Shown: piece by piece, positions 1 through 6,600 of the stretch
Layout of the letters: the number at the start of each line of letters is the position of its first letter
How positions within the stretch are numbered: the first letter of the stretch is position 1
Assembly: GCA_905215575.1 (NCBI GenBank)
Contig: CAJMQV010000092.1
Location: 1-7,501 of the forward strand
Direction: 5' to 3'
Length of the DNA stretch: 7,501 nucleotides
DNA from: an uncultured bacterium
GTDB taxonomy: Bacteria; Bacteroidota; Bacteroidia; Bacteroidales; Bacteroidaceae
Notes under the pieces: model-generated
Database searches by the model: none
Seen by the model: the letters and a program-made list of their open reading frames with translations, nothing else
Told to the model about the DNA's origin: nothing
Position numbers and translations under genes: made by a program

Positions 1-45
1 ACGATTGACTCGGGATTTACCGACTTAACAACAAGCGAGATAGAG
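1..45. other. Segment not matching IspH at the left window edge
   Basis: The codons in frame with ispH here read TIDSGFTDLTTSEIE, which is polar and Ser/Thr-rich. The family has a hydrophobic beta strand in this place. The other two plus-strand frames contain stops, and the reverse strand gives nothing recognisable. Homology to IspH starts abruptly near nt 46. The segment could be a misassembly, a contig-end artefact or a real deletion or rearrangement. The window alone cannot decide between these. Confidence 0.5.
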
Positions 46-249
46 AAAAGCTCCAACGGACGGGTGCTCTATAACGAATGCCGGGCTGTGAATCCGAACA
101 CCCACCTGATTGACGCGGCTCAGGAGATTGACTTGCAATGGTTCGACAACTGCCGTTCGGTGGGAATCTGCGGTGCTACTTCCACTCCCAAATGGCTGAT
201 GGAAGAATGCAAAAGCCATATTGAATCGGCCTTGACACCGTCGGAATAA
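1..249 (+). CDS. ispH: 4-hydroxy-3-methylbut-2-enyl diphosphate reductase, C-terminal fragment (5' truncated by window)
   Basis: This is the last 82 codons of IspH (LytB), the cytoplasmic 4Fe-4S enzyme that makes IPP and DMAPP from HMBPP in the final step of the MEP isoprenoid pathway. Seen directly: an SSNG segment at codons 17-20 (nt 49-60), which in the family supplies Ser-Ser-Asn contacts to the substrate diphosphate, then NPNTHLIDAAQEID, then VGICGATSTPKWLMEEC, whose Ser at nt 181-183 matches the other conserved diphosphate-binding serine. The gene ends in TAA at 247-249. The cluster cysteines lie upstream of the window. Codons 1-15 (TIDSGFTDLTTSEIE) do not resemble the hydrophobic strand and Gly-(R/K)-K that normally lead into SSNG, and no other frame restores it, so only codon 16 onward is confidently IspH. 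It converges on the minus-strand operon across a shared terminator. Confidence 0.85.
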   Translation, partial: TIDSGFTDLTTSEIEKSSNGRVLYNECRAVNPNTHLIDAAQEIDLQWFDNCRSVGICGATSTPKWLMEECKSHIESALTPSE

Positions 250-267
250 CCACGCCACAGCGCCGTG

Positions 268-315
268 TTCAAATTTCATCGGGACGGTTTTCCGATTTCG
301 TCCCGACAATTTGAA
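268..315. other. Two-tier imperfect hairpin in the ispH 3' region
   Basis: The outer stem pairs TTCAAATT (268-275) with AATTTGAA (308-315), 8 bp. A small internal loop (276-278 against 307) leads to an inner stem of TCGGGACG (279-286) with CGTCCCGA (299-306), also 8 bp, closed by a 12-base loop. It starts 18 bases after the ispH stop codon. No T-run follows on the plus strand, so it does not look like a classical intrinsic terminator. It may stabilise the ispH mRNA 3' end or be a vestigial terminator. The pairing is direct; the role is inference. Confidence 0.55.
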
Positions 316-329
316 AAAATGATCGAAAC

Positions 330-385
330 AAAAAAATCGCGGGCTTCTGTCATGGATGAACCAGACAGAAGCCCGCGATTTTTTT
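330..385. terminator. Bidirectional intrinsic terminator between convergent ispH and the minus-strand operon
   Basis: A perfect 22-bp inverted repeat runs from 330-351 to 364-385 with a 12-base loop (352-363). The core is TCGCGGGCTTCTGTC paired with GACAGAAGCCCGCGA, flanked by A7 on the left (330-336) and T7 on the right (379-385). On either strand a GC-rich stem is therefore followed by a U-run, so it can end transcription of ispH (+) and of the DUF1573 gene (-). On the minus strand it starts 8 bases after the first of two tandem TAA stops (391-396). Confidence 0.92.
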
Positions 386-393
386 CATGATTA

Positions 394-1491
394 TTATTTC
401 TTTTCTTCCGGCTTTATTTCCGTACGGATCTTTACCGGAATCGTAACCTTCGGAAGAGCTGGATCGTTGGTAATCAGCAATACTTTAGGTTTATTCTTGG
501 CCTTAGACAAGTATTTGTCCAGAATGGTAATCTTCAGTTTGGTCTTGCTTCCCGGCTCAATCTTACGGTTGCCCAGGCTGATATTCACTGCCCGGTTGAA
601 TACCTGAATCGTACGGATTTCAAGTGCCGACTTACCCTGATTTTCAATGGTAATCACTCCGGTACGTTTCTTGCGCCAGCCCATCTCGCCCAAATCCAGC
701 GAATCGGCCGAAAGCACCATCTTTGGCGCACGCTCCAACTCGGCCTTGGTCAGTTTGGAGAAGTCGGGCAACAACACGGCAGACACCACAATCTCGTTCT
801 CCTCACTGATCTGATCTCCCATCTTACGGGCCAGATAAATGTTTGTCTGGTTCAGTCCCATCTGTTGCAGCCGCTCGCTGTCCAAAGTGAGCTGTATCTT
901 TCCGATTCGTCCTCCGGAGAGTTTCTCGGGCAGATAACGTGCTTCCAGATAAGGAGGCAGGTGCATCAGCTGCGGCACATAACTGCTGCGCGAAGTATTG
1001 ACCACAGCAATCTCGGCCACCGGACGGTCGCCCTTGTTCACGTTATCAAACTCAATGTTATTGGTATTCAGACGCACATTACCCAAATCAATAGGGAAAA
1101 GTCCTTCGTAATTGGCCAGTTTGGAAACCACACGTCCCTGAATATGCAGATAAAAAGGCTCCTCGGAAGCATTGGTGTAAACCTCAACGTCTTTCTGGAA
1201 CACACCGAGCATCATCGCATCATACACCACTTCAATTTTTCCGGTCTCGCCCGGCGCGATGGGAGTTTTTGTCCAGTCCACCGTCGTACAACCGCAGGAA
1301 GGGTTGATATCGGTGATCAGCAATTCGGACGTACCTGTGTTTTCGATCGAGAATTCCGCCTTTCCGGGCATTTTGAACATCAGTTCGCCCATATTGGCCA
1401 CTTCTCGGTCAATTTTCAGTTCCGGTTGCGCCCAAAGCGCGCCTGCTGCCATACAGGCCAGCCCCCACATGTATATTCTTTTCAAAATCAT
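394..1491 (-). CDS. DUF1573 family exported protein
   Basis: This is a predicted periplasmic or envelope protein of 365 residues with DUF1573 (PF07610) Ig/ASH-like beta-sandwich architecture. Its biochemical role is unknown. Residues 1-21 form a signal peptide (basic start, hydrophobic core, ALWA cleavage site before QPEL). The first domain (about 22-120) carries the family hallmark INPSCGCTT, with Cys66 and Cys68. A less regular middle domain follows, and a further similar domain (about 258-355) starts near LSADSLDLGEMGW and contains ITIENQGKSALEI. The Lys/Glu-rich tail ends in tandem TAA stops. An upstream in-frame ATG at 1563 (overlapping the DUF4837 stop as TAATG) would add 24 residues ahead of the signal peptide. 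The ATG at 1491 is preferred because it follows a purine-rich stretch, begins the signal peptide, and lies downstream of a promoter located inside that extension. It is the last gene of the minus-strand operon and probably also has its own transcript. Confidence 0.88.
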   Translation of the reverse strand: MILKRIYMWGLACMAAGALWAQPELKIDREVANMGELMFKMPGKAEFSIENTGTSELLITDINPSCGCTTVDWTKTPIAPGETGKIEVVYDAMMLGVFQKDVEVYTNASEEPFYLHIQGRVVSKLANYEGLFPIDLGNVRLNTNNIEFDNVNKGDRPVAEIAVVNTSRSSYVPQLMHLPPYLEARYLPEKLSGGRIGKIQLTLDSERLQQMGLNQTNIYLARKMGDQISEENEIVVSAVLLPDFSKLTKAELERAPKMVLSADSLDLGEMGWRKKRTGVITIENQGKSALEIRTIQVFNRAVNISLGNRKIEPGSKTKLKITILDKYLSKAKNKPKVLLITNDPALPKVTIPVKIRTEIKPEEKK

Positions 1492-1511
1492 CTTTTTTCT
1501 TTTATTTATGG

Positions 1512-1544
1512 CAAAGATAAAGATTTTGAGGCAGATTACAAGAA
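1512..1544 (-). promoter_or_regulatory. Bacteroidetes-type sigma-70 (SigABfr) promoter for the DUF1573 gene
   Basis: On the minus strand TATCTTTG (1512-1519) matches the Bacteroidetes -7 consensus TAnnTTTG exactly. It is preceded, 19 bases upstream, by TTG (1539-1541, within TTCTTG at 1539-1544), which fits the -33 element. Transcription would begin about 15 bases ahead of the ATG at 1491. It lies in the 71-bp gap after the DUF4837 stop. By eye I found no other exact TAnnTTTG on the minus strand of this window. Role is inferred from the consensus. Confidence 0.65.
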
Positions 1545-1562
1545 ATACGTTCCATTTTCTCA

Positions 1563-2576
1563 TTACTTAATCTTCTCCAGCGTGCGCAAGGCCGCTTCCA
1601 TGCGGCGCATCAGATTGCGCTTGTCCGTACGCGGCGAGTAGACAAATCCCTCGCACACGATGACCTGTCCGTCGGCGGTATCCACACGGGCCAGAGAAAC
1701 AAACGGACCACCGATACCTCCGTGGCGCAACTCCCAAAGACCGCGCAACTCCCAGGCCTGACGGTTACCGATTACGAGCTCACGCAACGACACAATGGGC
1801 ATGTCATCTTCCCACGTGGTAGCCATCCATTGATCGGGACGACTGCCGGGAATGTTCTTTTTCATTACCGAATCACGCTTTTCCACCCAATATACCGCAT
1901 CCGAAAAAGCGGCCTTCGGATCGTACGGAAAGGTGTACATCACCAGGTTCAGGTCCTTTTCATTCAGATCGGTAGACGCCCAAAGGAACTGCTCACGCTG
2001 CTTCATGGAGCGCATCTCATCGGGCACACAGATGCGGTAACCGAAGGTTTTAAGGGCCGCCTGCTCGGTGTCACGGTGATAACGCTTCTTCAGGCGCGAA
2101 GCTTCCAGATCCAGTTCAGACTCCACAAAGTAGTCCACAATCTCCTGCCGGTGCTTCATCAGCATGTGTTCCAGCCCCTTCAGATCGGGAGACTTGAGCT
2201 CTACATAAACCTGTGGCTTGGCCTTTACGTTGTAGGCCACCGCCAAACGTGGCTTTTCAAGGGTAGAATCCAGTTCGACGAACATGGTGTTGCGCATGGT
2301 GGTATACATCTGCACATAATTTTCGGGATACACCCGAAGCATCTTGAACAAGGTTTCGTGCTGCGGCAATCCGGGCACACTTCCTTTCAGAACAGCCTGC
2401 AAGGAGTCGCCCATAGGGCTGTTCCACACATTGCGGTCTACCACCAACAACAGTTCATAAGGGACACCCTTTGACTCGGGCAACACCGTTTTTTTCTTTT
2501 CTTCACGGCAACTGCCCAACAACGCCAGCATCAGCAGACAAAGGAATGACAGACCGGTTATTTTATATTTTCTCAT
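1563..2576 (-). CDS. DUF4837 family lipoprotein
   Basis: This 337-residue protein matches the DUF4837 family (PF16125), whose members are Bacteroidales lipoproteins of unknown function. The signal peptide has a basic start (MRKYK), a hydrophobic core (about 9-20) and a lipobox LLGSC with Cys23 as the lipid-modified residue. The mature end begins CREEKKK; acidic residues just after Cys are compatible with, but do not prove, a Bacteroidetes surface-export signal. Family-like segments include GVPYELLLVVDRNVW (37-51) with GDSL close behind, PENYVQMYTTMRN (84-96), and near the C-terminus RGLWELRHGGIGGPFVSLARVD (278-299) followed by VCEGFVYSPRTDKRN. It starts 25 bp after the phytase-like gene stop with no visible promoter in the gap, so it is probably co-transcribed with it. 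No catalytic motif is visible. Confidence 0.88.
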   Translation of the reverse strand: MRKYKITGLSFLCLLMLALLGSCREEKKKTVLPESKGVPYELLLVVDRNVWNSPMGDSLQAVLKGSVPGLPQHETLFKMLRVYPENYVQMYTTMRNTMFVELDSTLEKPRLAVAYNVKAKPQVYVELKSPDLKGLEHMLMKHRQEIVDYFVESELDLEASRLKKRYHRDTEQAALKTFGYRICVPDEMRSMKQREQFLWASTDLNEKDLNLVMYTFPYDPKAAFSDAVYWVEKRDSVMKKNIPGSRPDQWMATTWEDDMPIVSLRELVIGNRQAWELRGLWELRHGGIGGPFVSLARVDTADGQVIVCEGFVYSPRTDKRNLMRRMEAALRTLEKIK

Positions 2577-2601
2577 ATTCTTGAAGTTTTAGGGGTTAGA
2601 A

Positions 2602-3651
2602 TCATTCGGTGACGGGAGGAAGAACGAGCACACGCAGATAGTCCTTCATGTGAAACAGGCGGTTGCCGGCACCACTCTGGGCATCGCATAGAAGTAGTAC
2701 GGTTTGCCGTCCGTCGGGCAAACGGATGCCGGCGGCCATTCCCTCATAATTGGCCAGACGATAGGAAAAAGGATTCAGGCGGGTGCGGAACGACACCACA
2801 TGAGTCTTTTTCACTTCTCCGCCCTTGGCTTCTGAGAGGCTCTGTGAATCTACACGGTAGATTTTATGGTTTACCCAGCTGCGCAGATAGTTTTTACTGA
2901 CAAAAAACTCCCGCTCCAGAACCAACAGACCGTAATCGGGAAGTGAAAGCATCTCCGATACCCCAAAGCAATAAGTGCGACCGGAACGGCTCGCCTGGGG
3001 CTTATCCATGCGGTAACGGGCAGCCAGACGGTGACCACCCTCGGTATTCAGGCGATAGACCGGTAACAGGACCGGTTCGCGTCTGATGATTCCTGCGGGA
3101 TTTCCGTCGGCACGCAGCACATTTTCCGTACAAGTCCAAAAACAGGAGTTGGCTGTATCCGCGGTCAGGGACTCAAAACCGTAATTGGCATGGATCTGCT
3201 GCGGCGAGGCTTCTCCGTCAAAAGTCCAGAAATGACACAACGGCTGACCGGTCAAATCATAACCTTGAATGAGCTGATCTTGCTCCGAAGCCAGAAGCAG
3301 GCAGTTTTTTTCGGGCCACCAGCTTACAGCCTCCAAATCAAGACGAGGACGATCCTCACTGTCCTGCAAGGCTACCCGCCGTACTTGCTCCACCTGCAAC
3401 ACCTTTCCGGTGAGCGAGTCCTGGCGGATACGCCACAGAACAAAAGCGTTCTGCTTGTCATTGACCACAGCATAAAGACCGTCGCCCAAGGCGGTAATTC
3501 CGCTGTAATCGCCGGACGGAATGTTCCAGCGGGCCAGATTGTATGTTCCGGCCCAAATTGCTTTTCCGGAAACGGCTCCGGCTGTGCCGCTGAATCCCGC
3601 AAGAAACAGCAGCGACAGCAAGAAACGCATCGTATATCTTCTTTTATTCAT
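2602..3651 (-). CDS. Phytase-like / esterase-like beta-propeller exported protein (PF13449 type)
   Basis: This 349-residue protein has a signal peptide (hydrophobic residues 9-20, likely cleavage near GTAGA-VSG). Its motif order matches the 'esterase-like activity of phytase' family (PF13449): DYSGITALGDGLYAVVND (48-65), RLDLEAVSWWP (103-113), NYGFESLT (157-164), EMLSLPDYGLLVLEREFF (233-250), and NYEGMAAGIRLPDGRQ followed by LLLCD (301-323). These are repeated strand-turn units of a beta-propeller with acidic residues that in relatives coordinate metal. The actual substrate is unknown and the family name should not be read as proven phytase activity. The start at 3651 overlaps the A2M stop by 8 bp (ATGAATAA), suggesting translational coupling. 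A second ATG at 3630 (Met8) has the better-spaced purine-rich site and would still give a complete signal peptide. The gene lies between A2M and the DUF4837 lipoprotein in one operon. Confidence 0.85.
   Translation of the reverse strand: MNKRRYTMRFLLSLLFLAGFSGTAGAVSGKAIWAGTYNLARWNIPSGDYSGITALGDGLYAVVNDKQNAFVLWRIRQDSLTGKVLQVEQVRRVALQDSEDRPRLDLEAVSWWPEKNCLLLASEQDQLIQGYDLTGQPLCHFWTFDGEASPQQIHANYGFESLTADTANSCFWTCTENVLRADGNPAGIIRREPVLLPVYRLNTEGGHRLAARYRMDKPQASRSGRTYCFGVSEMLSLPDYGLLVLEREFFVSKNYLRSWVNHKIYRVDSQSLSEAKGGEVKKTHVVSFRTRLNPFSYRLANYEGMAAGIRLPDGRQTVLLLCDAQSGAGNRLFHMKDYLRVLVLPPVTE
3637..3645 (-). promoter_or_regulatory. Purine-rich ribosome-binding-like site favouring the internal ATG of the phytase-like gene
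   Basis: AAAAGAAGA on the minus strand lies 6 bases ahead of the ATG at 3630. The first ATG (3651) has only AAGAGA about 10 bases upstream. Bacteroidetes depend weakly on Shine-Dalgarno pairing, so this tilts the start choice without settling it. If used, the mature protein is unchanged because only the signal-peptide n-region differs. Confidence 0.4.
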
Positions 3652-6600
3652 TTACATATATTCTCTTGCCGGGCAGATAGGTTCTGAACTCCGGCGCATA
3701 ATAACTCTGCAATTCTGCGCCTCCATGCAGATAAGTGCCGCTGAACTGTACGCGATAAGGTACCTCCAGAACATAGTTGCCTTTCGGCAGATGATCGAAG
3801 TAAAGCAACATACCATCGTCTTCCAAAGACAGATAGTATCCCGCTCCCTGCATGGAACGATAGCCCGAAGTGACCCAAACGGGCTGGCAGCAAGCCGCAG
3901 AATTGATGCGAAGCAGCATATAGTCGTAGTCACGGTCGGCCCGGATCATATAAACCGCCTTCATCTCCTCACCCACAGTCAGAGTGTCAGGCAGACGACT
4001 GATCTCCACCGACAAGGCGCCCCACTCTTTCTGCTCCCGCACAATCTGATCGGGCGACAGGTCATATTGGGTATAGGCGGTGCCCCAAGTCAGACGGCCG
4101 TCCTGCTTCTTCACGGTAAGAGCTTCCGGAACGGAAGCCGTTTTATCCAACGGCAGTATATAGCGCATCACCGGCAGGTCTGCAGACGAAGCCTCAACCG
4201 GCTGCGTTGTGGAAACGGTACTCAGTACCAAAGAATCGGATGCAGAAGCGGTGTTCTCTGAATGTTCGTCCTGCAAAAGGGCCTGTACGGCGTATGCGGA
4301 CAAATAGTTATTATCCCATCCCTGAATGCGTTTCTGCAACAGCACCCATCGTTGCATACCCTGTATCCGCTCTGTCTGTTCGGGCTGTAAGGCGCGGAAC
4401 ATATCCAATGCCGCCAGATGAAGCAGCAAACGCTGTTCACCCGCTGCAGATCCCCAGAAGGCGGTGTCGAAATAATGGCAGCCCAAAGAATCAGTAACCA
4501 GATGCTCGGCAACAGAATTCATGCACGCAAGGGCTTCTTTGTCGCGTCCGTAGGCATGTAGCGTGCGGGCGGCAGCAATCTTCTGCACATAAGGCAAAAT
4601 GGCGCTCTGCCGGGCCAGTCCGTCCACAGCTTCTTTCACCGAAGGATCTTCCAATGCCTTGTCGGCTCCTAAATGACTGGCGGCCAGCCACAGGAAATCG
4701 GTTTCATCGGGTGTCGGATTCAGGCGCAAAGGTTCGGGAACTACAGCGCCATTGCGGAAATTCTTCTGAAGATAAAGGAAAGCACGGTCGCGCAACAGTT
4801 GTTCCTTGCGGTCCAGTTCCTCATCGGACAAGGCCGCACTGTAAGGGCGCAGAGTCTCCAAGAGGTTCAGAACCCGCACCGTTACGGAATAACGCCCACG
4901 CAAACCGGGCATCCAGGCAAATGATCCGTCAGTATGCTGGCAAGCCAAAAGGCGGTCGAGCAGCTGACGGCGCTGTGCGTTCACCTTCTCCGGCGAACCG
5001 GATGCGGCATACAGTCCTTCCAGACGAGAACCGGACTCTTCATAATCCTTGCTCCACGGGGTTTCTTCCCACAAACGGGAATTCAGACGGCGCATCCATT
5101 TCCACCATTCGTCTTCCTGACGGATATATTGCGGATCGCTCCAGCGGCTCAGCCACTGCTGTATCTGCGGACGGGTTTTCAGCAGATGGGCAGAACAAAC
5201 CGCGGCATAATAGGCGGCAGCAGTCTCCTCGGCTCCCCGTCCTTCTGAGCTCTGCAACAAAGGCAACACCTGAACTGCCGCAAAAAGCGGATCGGTATAA
5301 TACTCCAGGAACCAGGACGACGGAGTGATTCCCTGACGGCTGTACGCATCCTGTGCGGGCAGACTGACGCGGTGAGTTCCGCTGCCTTCCAAAACAAACG
5401 GACGGGTATAAGTCACCGGAACGGTCTGTGGAAGCACATAAAGTTCCTGCTGCTCGCCGTCGGCATGGTGTTGTCCATCTGCCAAAATACGGCAAACCAA
5501 TTTGCGGCCTCCTTCCTGCGGAGTAAAGGTAAAGGCATATTGTGCCGACTCTCCTCCTGCTATACGGAACGACTGTTCCTGACGAAAAACCATAGAATCA
5601 GTTTCCGCATCACGGATTTCCAAAGTCAGCTGTCCCCGGTCTTCCTCATCGGACAGATTGGTCAGTGTGGTCTGCAAACGGGCCCGGTCACCGACATTCA
5701 GATAAGCCGGACGGAAGAGTTGGGCCATCAGTTTCTGCTGCGTCACCACAGTGGTGTCAACTCGGCAACAGGTCATATCCTTCGTATAGGCCACTCCTAA
5801 CAGGTGCCAACGGGTCAGCGCCTCAGGAACGACAAACGACAGACGGATCTTTCCTTCCTCGTCCGTATTCAGTTCGGCATTGAAATAGGCTGTTTCCTGC
5901 AGATTCTTACGGACAGCAGGATGCGTTTCCAACGACGGTGCGGCCGCCATATCCATAGCGACTTCATTTTCAACGACTACAGCTTCAGCCAACATTTTCG
6001 GACTGGCCATACGATTGACGGTACCTCCCGCCACGGTTTGATACAGTAATTTGGCGTTTTTGACGGTTTCTTTACCCCTAGCGAAGCCCAAAAGTCTGAG
6101 ATTCAGATCAGACCAGGTTCCCACAGGTTGTAATTCATGCTTCCACGGGAAACTGATGCCGAAGCTGGTTGAAGACAAGTAACGGCTGCTCCAATAAGGC
6201 ATGGCCAGATAAGGAACCGACGGCGGTGAAAGTCTCCAATAGTGTCTGCGGATGGCATCGAGCGAGGCATCATAGAGCGTAAAGAAGCAACGGGCCGACA
6301 CGGGTTCGCCCTTGGAATCGGTCAGTTGCAGCGTCCATTCCTCACGGGCACCGGGGACAAGCTTATCCCGGAAAGTATGCCATTTGTATTGCAGTCGGGA
6401 AGTTTCAATGCGATGATTGATACGGATATCACGGGTGTATACCTCATTATCCTTGACAAAAGCCAAATGCAAAGTAGCCCCCTGGCCATAATCCGGTTGA
6501 TAAGGAAGTCGCAAAGTAAAGAGCGAATCACTGAATGCCAACACTTTGCGCTCCTGTATCTTTCCGTTATAACATAAAGTATAATATAAGGTGACATCTT

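Noticed and set aside
25..309. Minus-strand open frame of 94 codons opposite ispH
   Set aside because: It lies antisense to the conserved IspH C-terminus and starts within the intergenic hairpin; no family resemblance.
1492..1563. Longer start for the DUF1573 gene (ATG at 1563)
   Set aside because: The extra 24 residues precede a normal signal peptide, and the stretch contains an exact Bacteroidetes promoter.
865..1641. Plus-strand open frame of 258 codons opposite DUF1573
   Set aside because: It is antisense to a well-supported gene with signal peptide and family motifs, runs through that gene's promoter region, and is His/Arg/Gln-rich with no recognisable domain.
1722..2474. Plus-strand open frame of 250 codons opposite the DUF4837 lipoprotein gene
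   Set aside because: It mirrors the codon pattern of the minus-strand gene, shows no export signal or motif, and has no promoter that I can see.
3521..4261. Plus-strand open frame of 246 codons spanning the A2M/phytase-like junction
   Set aside because: It crosses two real genes on the other strand and has shadow-like composition (many His, Gln and Arg).
5054..5155. Tryptophan-rich patch (seven Trp in residues 751-784 of A2M) as an unusual insertion
   Set aside because: It contains the family-typical EETPW motif and fits the helical barrel, so it is normal for this protein family.
4654..5328. Plus-strand open frame of 224 codons opposite the A2M barrel
   Set aside because: Highly basic, low-complexity shadow translation of a conserved minus-strand region.
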